64,000 nt of DNA. Origin: JABWBP01 sp964522165 (GTDB lineage Bacteria > Calditrichota > Calditrichia > RBG-13-44-9 > J075). Every line of letters starts with the position of its first letter. Position 1 is the first letter of the stretch. Below the pieces are notes generated by a model, which saw nothing but the letters and a program-made list of their open reading frames with translations, was not told where the DNA came from and did no database searches. Shown in pieces: positions 16,143 through 27,000 of this stretch. Location: the NCBI GenBank assembly GCA_964522165.1, contig CAZFVV010000016.1:1-64000 (forward strand), given 5' to 3'. Position numbers and translations under genes: made by a program.

Positions 16143-17717
16143 ATGGACATGGCAACCCTTCTAAACGTTGTAACATTTCTCCCCCTGTTGGGGGCGGTGA
16201 TCCTGTTGATGATTCCCCGCACCGAAACCAACCTGATCCGCTCCTGGGCCTTCCTGGTCACGGTGGTTACCTTCCTGATCTCGGTTCCCCTGTTTTACTA
16301 TTTCGACGGCAGCGTGGCGGGAATGCAGTTCGAGACCGTAAAACGCTGGATTCCGGCGCTGGGGGCTACCTACCACGTCGGGGTGGACGGGATCAGCATC
16401 CTCCTCTACATGCTCACCACTTTCCTGATGCCCCTCACCATTCTCTCCTCCTGGAACGCCATCAGCGAGAGGCAGAAAGAGTTCATGCTGGCGATGTTGG
16501 TATTGGAAAGCGCCATGTTAGGAGTATTTATCTCCCTGGACCTGGTGCTTTTCTATCTTTTCTGGGAAGCCATGCTCATTCCCATGTACCTGCTCATCGG
16601 GGTGTGGGGCGGGCCGCGCCGCATTTACGCCGCCCTCAAGTTCGTCATTTACACCATGGTCGGCTCGGTACTGATGTTGGTGGCGATTCTGTATCTCTAT
16701 TTCATGTATAATAACTATACCGGCACATACACCTTCGATTTGATGAAAATCATGTCCCTGAATATCCCCTTCGGGGCGCAAATCTGGCTCTTTTTAGCCT
16801 TCGCTTTAGCCTTCGCCATCAAAGTGCCCATGTTTCCCTTCCATACCTGGCTGCCGGACGCCCACGTGGAAGCGCCCACCGCCGGTTCGGTGATCCTGGC
16901 CGGGGTGCTGCTGAAAATGGGAACCTATGGCTTCCTGCGCTTCAACCTGCCCCTCTTTCCTAACGCCGCGGAGTATTTCACGCCCCTCATCTTCGTGCTG
17001 GCGGTGATCGGCATTCTCTACGGCGCCTGGGTCTCGCTGGTGCAGAAAGATGTGAAAAAGTTAGTCGCCTATTCCTCGGTAAGCCACTTAGGGTTCATCA
17101 TGTTAGGGATGTTCGTGCTCACCGTGCCCGCCCTGCAAGGGGGATTGATCCAGATGATCAACCACGGGATTTCCAGCGGGGCGCTGTTTTTGGCGGTGGG
17201 GATGATTTACGAGCGCCGCCACAGCCGGGAGATCAGCGATTTTGGCGGGGTCACCAAAGTGATGCCGGTTTTCGCAACCTTCTTTTTGATCATTTGCCTT
17301 TCTTCCTTAGGGTTGCCGGGAACTAACGGGTTCGTGGGCGAATTTCTGATCCTGGTGGGCAGCTTTGCAGTGGCGCCGGTGTTTACGGTGCTGGCGACCG
17401 TGGGAATCATCTTCGCCGCCGCCTACCTGCTGTGGATGTTCCTGCGGGTGATGTTCGGCCCGATCACCAACGAGAAAAACAAAGCGCTGACGGATTTGAC
17501 CGGGCGGGAAATCGCCATCATGCTGCCCATTATGATAATGATTTTTTGGATCGGGTTCTATCCTTCCACCTTCCTGAGCAAAACCGAAACCTCCATCACC
17601 GCGCTGATCCAGCGCGTGAATGAAGCCAGAATCGCCTACCGGATCGAGAATCCGACTTCTCCCGCCACCATATTCACCTGGCAGGCGGGGAAAGAGGAAA
17701 TGAAAAGTGAAAAATGA
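16143..17717 (+). CDS. nuoM: NADH-quinone oxidoreductase subunit M
   Basis: 524 residues, antiporter-like pump subunit. YLFWEAMLIPMYLLIGVWGG carries the channel Glu, KVPMFPFHTWLPDAHVEAPT the central signature, and DVKKLVAYSSVSHLGFI the second Lys helix. The last residues (EEMKSEK) and the stop codon are written in GTGAAAA/ATGAAAA heptads, so the natural C-terminus has been extended by, or merged with, the repeat. Confidence 0.96.
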   Translation: MDMATLLNVVTFLPLLGAVILLMIPRTETNLIRSWAFLVTVVTFLISVPLFYYFDGSVAGMQFETVKRWIPALGATYHVGVDGISILLYMLTTFLMPLTILSSWNAISERQKEFMLAMLVLESAMLGVFISLDLVLFYLFWEAMLIPMYLLIGVWGGPRRIYAALKFVIYTMVGSVLMLVAILYLYFMYNNYTGTYTFDLMKIMSLNIPFGAQIWLFLAFALAFAIKVPMFPFHTWLPDAHVEAPTAGSVILAGVLLKMGTYGFLRFNLPLFPNAAEYFTPLIFVLAVIGILYGAWVSLVQKDVKKLVAYSSVSHLGFIMLGMFVLTVPALQGGLIQMINHGISSGALFLAVGMIYERRHSREISDFGGVTKVMPVFATFFLIICLSSLGLPGTNGFVGEFLILVGSFAVAPVFTVLATVGIIFAAAYLLWMFLRVMFGPITNEKNKALTDLTGREIAIMLPIMIMIFWIGFYPSTFLSKTETSITALIQRVNEARIAYRIENPTSPATIFTWQAGKEEMKSEK

Positions 17718-17753
17718 AAAGTGAAAAATGAAAAGTGAAAAATGCAAAGTGAG
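17699..17753. repeat. GTGAAAA/ATGAAAA heptad array overlapping the nuoM end
   Basis: At least seven 7-nt units in one orientation. The first two and a half are coding for NuoM and the third contains its TGA stop. Confidence 0.9.
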
Positions 17754-17776
17754 CTGATGCGCCGCACCCGGCAATC

Positions 17777-17867
17777 AATGACGCGCGTAGCGCAAATGAC
17801 CACAAATGACGCGCAGCAAATGACCATGAATGACGCGCAGCAAATGACCATGAATGACTATAATTGA
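17777..17867. repeat. AATGACGCGCAGCA-type repeat between nuoM and nuoN
   Basis: Alternating AATGACGCGCAGC and AAATGACCATG units, the same family as at 16038-16109. It ends about 15 nt before the nuoN Shine-Dalgarno. Confidence 0.85.
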
Positions 17868-17895
17868 CCCCTAACGACCTTAACCGGAGTCTCCC

Positions 17896-19332
17896 TTGGC
17901 AACCATTAATATTGGCAGCGCTGATTTTATAGCGATTTTACCGATTATCATTGTAAGTCTATTTGGCATCTATTTGATGCTGCAAGGCGTTTTCGCTCCC
18001 CGGTTTCACCGCATGGTATTGCCCTACCTGGCGCTGGTAGGAATATCGGCTGCCCTTGCCGGCAACTTTTTCCTGGTCGGGAAATTCTATACCGCTTTCG
18101 AGGGCATGGTGAAAGTGGATCACCTCACCGTAATGTTCAATTTTATATTTCTGCTGACCGCGGCCCTGTGCATTCTGCTCACCCAGAGCTATTCCGAACA
18201 GGAACATATCGAATTCATTGAATACATCCCTTTAATTCTCTTTTCCACCGCGGGGATGATGCTGATGGGCAGCGCCGAAAGCCTGATGACCATCTTTCTG
18301 GGTCTGGAGACCATGTCCATCGCGCTTTACATCCTGGCCGGGTTTCGCCGCACCAACCGCTACTCCCTGGAAGCATCGTTGAAATATTTCCTCTTAGGCG
18401 CTTTCGCCACCGGGTTTTTGTTGTATGGCATTGCCTTGCTCTACGGCGCGGTGGGTTCCACCAACCTTGCCAAAGTAGCGGAATTCTTCTCCCAAAATTA
18501 CCAGGCTCCCGGCCTGCTGGCCCTCCTGGGGATGGGATTAATTATCGTCGGGTTCGGATTTAAAGTGGCCCTGGTGCCCTTCCACATGTGGACTCCCGAC
18601 GTGTACCAGGGATCGCCCATGCCGGTCACCGCTTTTATGGCGGTGGGGGCCAAAGCGGCCGGCTTTGCAGCAATGTTGCGGGTGGTAACCCTGGCGGCGG
18701 CCTCCGCGGCCTTCCAATGGACGGAAGTGCTGTGGATTTTGGCGGTGCTCACCATGACCGTGGGGAATATCATCGCCCTGGTGCAGGACGATATTAAGCG
18801 AATGCTCGCCTATTCCAGCATTGCCCACGCCGGGTATATCCTCATCGGCGTGGTGGCTGCCAACGAATCTACCGTAGCCGCGGTACTTTTTTACCTGGTG
18901 ATTTACCTTTTCATGAACTTAGGGGCATTTGCCGTGGCCGGCTTGGTGAGCGGCAAGAACGAACGCTATGTTAAAATCAAATATTTCTCCGGTTTGGGGC
19001 GAACCCAGCCCATGCTCGCCCTGGTGATGACCATATGCATGTTTTCACTGGCGGGATTTCCGCCCACCGGCGGTTTTATGGGCAAATTTTTCCTCTTCAA
19101 GGCGGCGCTGCAATCCGGCTACGTCTGGCTGGTTATTTTCGGGGCGCTCAATACGCTCATCTCAGTCTATTATTATATCCGGGTGGTAGTAGCGATGTAT
19201 ATGCAGGATCCATTGGAAGAGCAGAAAGTAGAACCGATCTTGCCCGGCGCCGGATTGGTGTTGCTGGTTTCGTTATTAGGGATCTTTTACCTAGGCATTT
19301 TTCCCGGAACGACGCTGTCAATTTTATTTTAA
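17896..19332 (+). CDS. nuoN: NADH-quinone oxidoreductase subunit N
   Basis: 478 residues. TTG start at 17896 with CCGGAGT at a good distance. It is the third antiporter-like subunit: FLGLETMSIALYILAGF (channel Glu), KVALVPFHMWTPDVYQGSP and DDIKRMLAYSSIAHAGY. It closes the nuo cluster. The next 384 nt (19333-19716) contain no gene but carry a promoter candidate and two structured elements that probably belong to the following porV-like gene. Confidence 0.95.
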   Translation: MATINIGSADFIAILPIIIVSLFGIYLMLQGVFAPRFHRMVLPYLALVGISAALAGNFFLVGKFYTAFEGMVKVDHLTVMFNFIFLLTAALCILLTQSYSEQEHIEFIEYIPLILFSTAGMMLMGSAESLMTIFLGLETMSIALYILAGFRRTNRYSLEASLKYFLLGAFATGFLLYGIALLYGAVGSTNLAKVAEFFSQNYQAPGLLALLGMGLIIVGFGFKVALVPFHMWTPDVYQGSPMPVTAFMAVGAKAAGFAAMLRVVTLAAASAAFQWTEVLWILAVLTMTVGNIIALVQDDIKRMLAYSSIAHAGYILIGVVAANESTVAAVLFYLVIYLFMNLGAFAVAGLVSGKNERYVKIKYFSGLGRTQPMLALVMTICMFSLAGFPPTGGFMGKFFLFKAALQSGYVWLVIFGALNTLISVYYYIRVVVAMYMQDPLEEQKVEPILPGAGLVLLVSLLGIFYLGIFPGTTLSILF

Positions 19333-19463
19333 AATACCGGGAGATCGAATTAAGATATGTATCACAGCAACTGTCCTTAAAATAAGCCATAATCGCGCGT
19401 CCTTACAGGAGGCAGAATCCGGCTGCCAGGATGGGGTAAAAAATCAACTAAGGCAAAAAAGGC

Positions 19464-19492
19464 TTGATTTGCAGGTTTGAATCGGATATATT
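19464..19492 (+). promoter_or_regulatory. Sigma70-type promoter candidate for the porV-like operon
   Basis: TTGATT (19464-19469) and TATATT (19487-19492) with the ideal 17-nt spacing; the -10 box matches the consensus at five of six positions. It implies a leader of roughly 215 nt. Confidence 0.5.
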
Positions 19493-19547
19493 TTCCACCG
19501 TCTAAAAGAGATATTAACCCCAACAGCTTATGGAGGCGTTTATCGAG

Positions 19548-19631
19548 ATTTGTTAAGGAACAGTAATTTTTGAAGTAAGAGCAAAATATAAAGTGATTTT
19601 GAAGAAACTCATGGCTGAGTCCTTAACAAAT
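19548..19631 (+). promoter_or_regulatory. Leader inverted repeat
   Basis: ATTTGTTAAGGA (19548-19559) and TCCTTAACAAAT (19620-19631) are perfect inverted copies 60 nt apart, downstream of the promoter candidate. In RNA they would form a stable 12-bp stem enclosing an AU-rich loop. It could be part of a regulatory leader or a protein-binding pair on DNA. Confidence 0.45.
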
Positions 19632-19653
19632 TCGAGTAAAACCAATTTCGGTG

Positions 19654-19698
19654 CCGAATGGCGATGGGATTTTTCCATCCTGTTCGGTTTTTTTATTT
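19654..19698 (+). terminator. Terminator-like hairpin with T-run just before the porV-like gene
   Basis: Inner stem GATGGGA/TTCCATC (19663-19679) lies inside an outer stem CCGAA/TTCGG (19654-19687), followed directly by seven T and an AT tail. AGGAGG of the next gene starts only a few nt later. It would stop read-through from nuo or act as an attenuator in the porV leader. Confidence 0.5.
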
Positions 19699-19716
19699 AA
19701 CAGGAGGAAAAAAAGT

Positions 19717-20786
19717 ATGAACCGGTTTATGGTAGTTCTTCTGGGCTTCTTATGCACGGTTTCCGTATTTTCACCCCTTTTTGCCCAGGGTGAAGCAACC
19801 GTTTTGTTTCTGATGATCAATCCCGGGGCGCGGCAGGGCGGTATGGGGGAAGCCGGGGCAGCCCTGGCAGATGACGCCAACGCCATCTATTGGAATCCCG
19901 CCGGCCTGGCCTTCCAATATGCCGATCCTGAGAAAGACCACCGCGGGGAAGTGACCTTGATGCACGTCAATTGGCTGCCTGGCTTTAATTTCAGCGATCT
20001 GTATTATGATTACGCTGCCGCCCGTTATTACCTGGAGGACATTGGAACGCTGGGACTCTCGGTTCAATTTATGAATTATGGAGAAAACACTCAAACCGAT
20101 GACCAGGCCAACGTGCTGGGCACCTTCGCCAGCAATGAAGTCGCCGTTACCGGCAGCTACGGGCTGAAGCTGAACCAAACCATGGGGCTGGGGGTGAATC
20201 TGAAGTACATTCTTTCCCGCCTCTCCCCGGTAAAAGTCGGCGCTGAAGGAGGCGAAGGCGTGGGCAGCACCTTTGCCATCGACCTGGGTTATCTCTGGCA
20301 TCCCAATTTCCTGAATAAACGCTTTAGCCTGGGCGCCAATCTTGCCAACGTCGGGCCGAAAATGACTTATATCGACAAAGAACAGGCAGACCCCATTCCC
20401 ACCAATTTCCGTTTTGGATTAGCTTATCGCTTGCTGAATTCCGAGTATAACCGGTTCACTCTGGTGTATGATTTCAACCGGCTGCTGGTGCCGAGCGATT
20501 CGACGAAGAAGGATGACAGCTTCTTGAGCTATCTGTTTTCCGCCTGGGGCGACGGCGACCTGGTAAAGAGAATGTCCCATTCCATCGGCGCGGAATATTG
20601 GTACTCCAACCTGATCGCCCTGCGGGCCGGGTATTTTTATGAAAGCCCCGATTACGGAGACCGCCAGTTCTATACCTTTGGCGGCGGGGTGCGGATTGCC
20701 TTCTTAGGAGTTGATTTTAGTTACATTTTAGCAAGTAAAGATGACCATCCTCTCTCCGATACGATGAGATTCTCCCTTTCGGCCAC
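19717..20786 (+). CDS. PorV/PorQ-family outer membrane beta-barrel protein (3' end in assembly gap)
   Basis: About 356 residues are visible before a run of N. The ATG at 19717 has AGGAGG 9 nt upstream. Residues 1-23 form a signal peptide ending in LFAQ. GARQGGMGEAGAALADD and AIYWNPAGLAF are the defining N-terminal blocks of the PorV/PorQ (UPF0164) family of FadL-like barrels. In T9SS, PorV shuttles cargo to the PorU sortase at the cell surface. The rest shows alternating beta-strands and ends close to where the family normally ends, so few residues are probably missing. PorQ or a PorV paralogue is equally possible. Confidence 0.75.
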
Positions 20787-20886
20787 NNNNNNNNNNNNNN
20801 NNNNNNNNNNNNNNNNNNNNNNNNNNNNNNNNNNNNNNNNNNNNNNNNNNNNNNNNNNNNNNNNNNNNNNNNNNNNNNNNNNNNNN
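20787..20886. other. Assembly gap (100 N)
   Basis: Exactly 100 N, the usual placeholder for a scaffold join of unknown length. It cuts the PorV-like gene and sits just before the next gene, so sequence or a whole gene may be missing here. Confidence 0.98.
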
Positions 20887-20932
20887 AATAGCCTTTTTTG
20901 TGAATGCGAATTCGAGATTACGGAACAAGACT

Positions 20933-23900
20933 ATGAAGATGCGCGCAGCTCTGTGGATGGGAGTACTCTGTACTCTCTCCGGTTCTTCCCTATCAGGCGC
21001 ACCGTCCTTCTCTCCCGATACGATAAGAGTTCTGGCGATCCGGGCCGAGTTCCAACCCGATAATGTCTCCACCACTACCGGCGACGGTACCTTTGACCTG
21101 AGCGCCAATGCCGATCCGTATCGCATCGATCCCCCGCCCCATAACCGCAGCTATTTTCAGGATCACCTGATTTTTTTGAGAAATTATTTCCAGAAAGCCA
21201 GCCGGGGGAACCTGATCATCGAAGGAGAGGTTTTCCCGCTTGGCCGGGACGACGCCTACCAATTAGACCATTCCATGCCGTTTTACAATCCCAATACCAC
21301 TCCCCAGGCGATCAACCAGGGAGTGGCCGCTATTTTCCGCGATGCCGTCCAAAAAGCGGACCAGGACCCGGCGATCGACTTTTCCCGGTATGATGCGTTC
21401 ATGGTTTTCCATGCCGGGGTGGGGCGGGACATTGACCTGGGGTTGGACGAAACTCCCCAGGATATTCCCTCGCTTTTCATTACCTCCGCATTTTTGCAGC
21501 AATACCTGGGAATCAGTGAAATTCCGGTTGACGGCGGTGCGGCCGCGGTGCGCGAAGGCAGCCTGCTGCCCGAAACCGAAAGCCAGGAAGGGATTCAATT
21601 AGGGTTGAACGGGATGGTGGTGTCGAATTTCGGCTCCCAATTAGGATTTCCGGATCTGTTCAGCCCGGAAACCCGCCGCACCGGGGTGGGGCGATTTGCA
21701 CTGATGGACGTGGGCCTCTTCAACGGCGACGGCCTGGTGCCGGCGCTGCCGGACGCCTGGACCCGCATCCAGGCGGGATGGGAGACGCCGATTGCCGTTT
21801 ACCAGGCGCAGGATGAGGAATTCGAGATTTATTCTACCCTCTCCGGCGATGCCCGGCGGGTTTATAAATTTCCCATTAATGACAGCGAATATTTCCTGGT
21901 AGAAAACCGCTACGCCGGGCAAAAGAGCCTGGAGAGCCTGCAATTATTGTTGTTTGAGAACCGGAACGATTTCCCGTCCATGAGAGAAGTGCTCACGCGC
22001 TTTTTTCCCAATGAAGCCAAATTCAGCGACAGCACCGGGGTATTATTAGATATTGACAACCCCGACCGCGGCCTGCCCGGGGGGCTGACTATTGCACAAA
22101 GGGATACCACCCTGCCCGGGGGAAGTGCATATTCCGCCGGCGATACCATCTGGTACAGCACCGGCCCGCTGATCTGGCATATCGATGAGAATGTCATTGC
22201 CGAAAACCGCGTCAACGCCAACCCGGAGCACCGCGGGGTGGACGTGGAGGAAGCAGACGGCTCGCAGGACATCGGGGCGGCGTTTGGCGTCATCAGCGGG
22301 GGAGCGGGGTCGGAGTTGGGCACGGTGCTGGATTCCTGGTACGCGGATAATCCCGCGCCGCTGTTTATTTCCTCGCCAAAGAACGAGTTTTCGACGAAAA
22401 GCATTCCCAACAGCCGCAGCTACTACAACCGGGCGGACAGCCACATCAAACTGTTCAATTTCTCCCGGCTGGATTCGGTGATGACTTTCCGGGCGACGCT
22501 GAATTTTTTCCAGGCCAATTTTCCCCGGCGCATCGATCCCGATACCTACGGGAACATAACTTCCCTGAAAGTGGCGGATTTGGACGACGACGGCTCGGAA
22601 GAAATGGTCTTCACCACCGGGCACGGCAAAGTGCTGGTGATGAATAAAGACGGCGTTTCCGGCTGGGGCGGAGACAGTTTAGAGGTGATGATCAGTCTCC
22701 CGGCAGGCTCCGAAATCGTAACGCCGCCGGCATTCTTTGGTTTACCTGATGCAAATATGGGGATTGCGGTTTTAGCCAACCGGGAAAACCAGGGAACCGC
22801 TTACGGATTTCGTTTCAATAAAGCCACCCAGCAGGTCGATTCGCTGTTTCAGTTTCAGACCCCGGATAGTATTACCACTTTTCCGATGGTGGAATTTGTC
22901 CAGAATTCCGCTGCCCGCACCATTCTTTGGGGAAATAAAAGTGGTAAAGTGTATGCGACCGAGGGAGCGGGGGGAGGAACGCTGTCGGAAATCGCCAGCA
23001 TTCCCGAGCCGGTTAAATACTTGCATCGTGCGGGCAGTGCCCTGATTCAATCCTCTTTGATTATCGTTTCCCAGTCTGGCAAAGTATATCATGGCCAGAA
23101 TCTTTCTCGGGAAGTTACGGCGGATATTTTTCACCCGGTAAGTGAAACGGCTGTCTCGATAAATAAGGAGGGTTTTTTCTACCAGCTCGCCGGGACAGCA
23201 CTCGAATCTCCCGAAGACGGCATCCACCGTTTCGATTCTCCCTTGATTGCCATCCGGCAACCGAGCCAGGCCAGCGGGGATTTGCAGGATGTATACCTGG
23301 TCGCCGGCGACAACCAGGCCTACGCTTTCAACTATAATTTTACCCTGCGCAACAATTTCCCGGTCAAATTATACCAGCCGGGTCAGCCCGCCAACCTGTT
23401 TCTGTCGCCCCTGGCGGGAAATTTTCCCGGCAACTCCGCGCAGGATGAGACCGGGGTAATCGTCGCCGATCCCGCGGGAATGGTTACCGGATTCGACCTG
23501 CGCGGCAACCTGCTTCCGGATTTTCCCTTGGCCGTGGGAGATTCCATTTTAGTCAACCCCGCCTTGCTGGATATCGACGGCGACCAGGATTTGGAGCTGG
23601 CCTGCGTAACCGCTAACGGAACCGTGTACGCCTGGGATTTCGCCTCCCGTATCGACGAAAATACCCGCCCGCAGTGGCCGCAGCTTTATGCCGACCCGGC
23701 GAACAGCAACCTTCCCCCGCAAATTCAACCCGGGCCAACCACTGCCCTCGCCGCCCTGCTGCCGGGGGAATCGGTGTATAACTGGCCCAATCCCAATGTC
23801 GAAAATTACACTTTTATCCGCTACCGGTTGAACGCAGAAGCGCAGGTGAGCATCAAAATCTTCGACCTTGCGGGGGACCTGGTGAAAGAGCTGCAAGGAA

Positions 23901-24037
23901 CCGGCAACGCCCTCACCGATAACGAGGTGCGCTGGGAGCTTGCCGCGGTGCAGAGCGGGGTGTACATCGCCCGGGTGGAAGCCCGGGGCAGCGAAAAAAC
24001 CGAGGTGCAACTGATCAAAATTGCCGTGGTAAAATAA
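20933..24037 (+). CDS. Secreted protein with inactive M6-like peptidase fold, FG-GAP-like repeats and T9SS-type tail
   Basis: 1034 residues from the ATG at 20933 (signal peptide MKMRAALW...LSGA). Residues ~30-340 follow the immune-inhibitor-A (M6) pattern, including VFHAGVGRD and GFPDLF...GVGRFALMDVG. Where active enzymes have HEFGH this protein has SNFGS (231-235), so both His and the Glu are lost and catalysis by this site is not expected. Residues ~545-900 contain FG-GAP/VCBS-like Asp-rich stretches (VADLDDDGSEE, LLDIDGDQDLE), typical of calcium-binding propellers. The last ~85 residues (IRYRLNAEAQVSIKIFDLAG to the end) are a FlgD/T9SS-type sorting tail. The stop overlaps the next ATG by 1 nt. 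An upstream GTG at 20900 is possible, but the signal peptide favours 20933. Confidence 0.75.
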   Translation: MKMRAALWMGVLCTLSGSSLSGAPSFSPDTIRVLAIRAEFQPDNVSTTTGDGTFDLSANADPYRIDPPPHNRSYFQDHLIFLRNYFQKASRGNLIIEGEVFPLGRDDAYQLDHSMPFYNPNTTPQAINQGVAAIFRDAVQKADQDPAIDFSRYDAFMVFHAGVGRDIDLGLDETPQDIPSLFITSAFLQQYLGISEIPVDGGAAAVREGSLLPETESQEGIQLGLNGMVVSNFGSQLGFPDLFSPETRRTGVGRFALMDVGLFNGDGLVPALPDAWTRIQAGWETPIAVYQAQDEEFEIYSTLSGDARRVYKFPINDSEYFLVENRYAGQKSLESLQLLLFENRNDFPSMREVLTRFFPNEAKFSDSTGVLLDIDNPDRGLPGGLTIAQRDTTLPGGSAYSAGDTIWYSTGPLIWHIDENVIAENRVNANPEHRGVDVEEADGSQDIGAAFGVISGGAGSELGTVLDSWYADNPAPLFISSPKNEFSTKSIPNSRSYYNRADSHIKLFNFSRLDSVMTFRATLNFFQANFPRRIDPDTYGNITSLKVADLDDDGSEEMVFTTGHGKVLVMNKDGVSGWGGDSLEVMISLPAGSEIVTPPAFFGLPDANMGIAVLANRENQGTAYGFRFNKATQQVDSLFQFQTPDSITTFPMVEFVQNSAARTILWGNKSGKVYATEGAGGGTLSEIASIPEPVKYLHRAGSALIQSSLIIVSQSGKVYHGQNLSREVTADIFHPVSETAVSINKEGFFYQLAGTALESPEDGIHRFDSPLIAIRQPSQASGDLQDVYLVAGDNQAYAFNYNFTLRNNFPVKLYQPGQPANLFLSPLAGNFPGNSAQDETGVIVADPAGMVTGFDLRGNLLPDFPLAVGDSILVNPALLDIDGDQDLELACVTANGTVYAWDFASRIDENTRPQWPQLYADPANSNLPPQIQPGPTTALAALLPGESVYNWPNPNVENYTFIRYRLNAEAQVSIKIFDLAGDLVKELQGTGNALTDNEVRWELAAVQSGVYIARVEARGSEKTEVQLIKIAVVK

Positions 24038-27000
24038 TGCGAATCCTCTTCCTCCTTTTTTCCTTTTTTCTTTTTCCTTTTTCCTTACTCGCCCAGGAAG
24101 ATTTCGAGCCAAGCCACCCGGAGCTGTTCTGGCAGACCATCGAGACCGAGCACTTCAAAGTGCATTACCACCAGGGCACCATCCGCACCGCCCACGCCGT
24201 GGCGGAGATTGCCGAGGATATTTATCCCCACGTGACCGGGTTATACCAGTACGAGCCGGAGGGGAAGATTGATTTTATTATCAAAGACGTGCAGGATTAC
24301 GCCAACGGCGCGGCCTATTTTTATGATAACAAAATCGAAATCTGGGCGGAAAACCTCGATTACATCCTGCGCGGAACCCACAACTGGCTGCGCGACGTGG
24401 TCACCCACGAATACACCCATATCATATCTTTGCAAAAAGCCCTGAAATTCGGGCGCCACGTGCCGGCGGGCTGGTTTCAGTGGTTCGGTTATGAAGAAGA
24501 TCGCCGCCCGGACGTGGTGCGCGGTTTTCCGGATGTGCTGGTGTCCTATCCCATTTCCGGCATCACCATTCCGGTATGGTTTGCGGAGGGCGTTTGCCAG
24601 TACCAAACCCCGCCAAAACAGTTCGATTACCGCGATTCCCACCGGGAAATGATCCTGCGCGACCGGGTAATGACCGGCAAATTACTCGATTTCGATGCCA
24701 TGAGCACCTTCGGCAAGAACAGCATCGGGAATGAATCCGCCTACAACCAGGGATTTGCGTTCATCAAGTATCTCTCCGAAACCTACGGGGATACCGTGGT
24801 GGCAAAGTTAGCCGACCAGGCTGATTCGCCCCTGACTCTCTCTTTCAAAGGGGTGATCAAAAAAGTAACCGGAACCGGCGCGGAAACGCTGTTCCGGCAG
24901 TGGCATGATCACTTGAAACAGTCCTATGGCGAAAAGTTAGCCGCCGTTCAACAACACCTGAAGACCGGCGACGCGTGGGTAGGGGAGGGGATCGGCAATT
25001 TGCACCCCCTCGTCTCGCCGGACGGCAAAAAGATTGCCTACCTGGCCAGCGGCAAGGCGGACTATCTCTCCCTGAACCAGCTCATGGTAGAAAACCTGGA
25101 GAGCGGGGAGAAGAAAGCGATCGCCGGAAAGATCACCGGCTCACTGGCCTGGTCGCCGGAGGGGCGTTACCTCGCCTATGCCAAAATCACCCCGGTTCCT
25201 TCCACGCTGAGCAATTTTAACGATCTCTACATTTACGATCTGGAAAAAGGGAAGGAATACCAGATTACCCGGGCGCTGCGGGCGCGCCACCCGGATTGGT
25301 CGCACGACGGCTCCCGCCTGGCCTTCATCGTGGAAAGCGATGGCCTGACCCACCTCTTTACCCTGGATTTGGGAAGCCTGGAAGAAACCCTGGCGCAGAA
25401 AAACTGGCAGGAGCGGTTTTATGAGCTGGACGAGCACCGGGTTAGCGAGCAAATCGACCCGGAACGGAAGAAGAAAAAAGAGTTTTATTACCGCGAAGTG
25501 GGCTTCAAAGGAAAGCAGCTTACGCAACTGACCCGCTTCGTGGATGGCCGGCAGATTTACCATCCCCGCTGGTCCTCGGATGATTCCTACATTGTATTCG
25601 ACACCTCCGTGGAATTCGGGCGCGACATCGCCAAGATTTCTTCCGGGGGAGGAGAGATGTCCTTCCTGCTGAACAGCCGCAGCGACGAACGCTACCCCGC
25701 CTTCGATCCCCGCAATGGGGAATTACTCTATGCCGGCGACGAAACCGGTATTTTCAATATCTATAGCCTGAATCTCCAAACCGGGGAGAAAAAAGCCTAC
25801 ACCAACGTGATTGGCGGGGCGTTTATGCCCACCATGACCCCGGCGGGGGAGCTTTTCTATTCCCAGTACATCGACCAGGGGTATAAAATTTACCGCATCC
25901 GTGAGGCGGAAGCGCTTTCCCCCGCACAGCTAACTTACATCGATAATTATGAAACCCGAATCCCGCTGCTGACCCCGGCGCAATATAACCAGACCCTGGG
26001 GGACACGTTGCCGGCCAAGCCTTATAAAAACGGGTTCCCGGGCGTGTTCATCATGCCGCGCGTGGCGGTGGACTATGGAACCCTTAAATTGGGAACTTAT
26101 GCCTACAGCAACGAAATCCTGAACCGGATGCTGGTGCTGGCCGGCTTCGACGTCAACGCTCGCAAAGATTACGACATTTTTGCCATCTTCGAATTCAACA
26201 ATATCCTGAAACCCACGATTTTCATCGAAGGATACAACCAGGTTCAGAATATCAAGGATACCGCCACTATCGAAGGATATAGCGGGCAGTCCGAGATCGA
26301 TGTCAATTTCAATCTTCTCCAGGCCAATATCGGGCTGCGGGGGCTTTTCCTGCCCTGGAAATTCCGCGGTCTCTTCGCCCGGATGGAATATATTTTCAGC
26401 CTTTACCGCGCCCGGATCGCCTCCTTTCCCCTGTATGATCCCGCCAGCGGGCAAACTTTCATTTTCTCCGCGCTGCGCTATACTTACCATCACGGGCACG
26501 CCCTCAGCCTGCTGCTCCGCCATGAAAACGTGCAACGGGACCTGGACCGCGATATCAATCCCCGCAAGGGGCGCTACATCAGCCTGCGGGTGCAGCGGGA
26601 GTGGAACCGTTTTTTGGATGATTTCGCTACCGACCGCATTACCAATGTCGAGCAATATACCGAATATTATTTCGACCGTTTTTCATTGGATTGGGAAGAG
26701 TACTTCCGGGTTCCCTTTACCGAACGGCATGGACTGAGCCTGCGTTTTCAGGGCGGTTGGATCGACGCCCCGGTGGACAGTTTTTACCATTTTTTTGCCG
26801 GGGGACTGGTGGGATTAAAGGGCTATACTTTTTACGGCCTGGAAGGTCGGAAGATGATGGTCGGCTCGCTGACCTATCGTTTCCCGCTCTGGCGCAATAT
26901 CAACAAGCAAATCCTGAATATCTATTTTGATAAGGTGTACTTAGGAGGATTTTACCAGTACGGCAACGCCTGGGTGGAGGATAAGTTAGATTTCAACACC

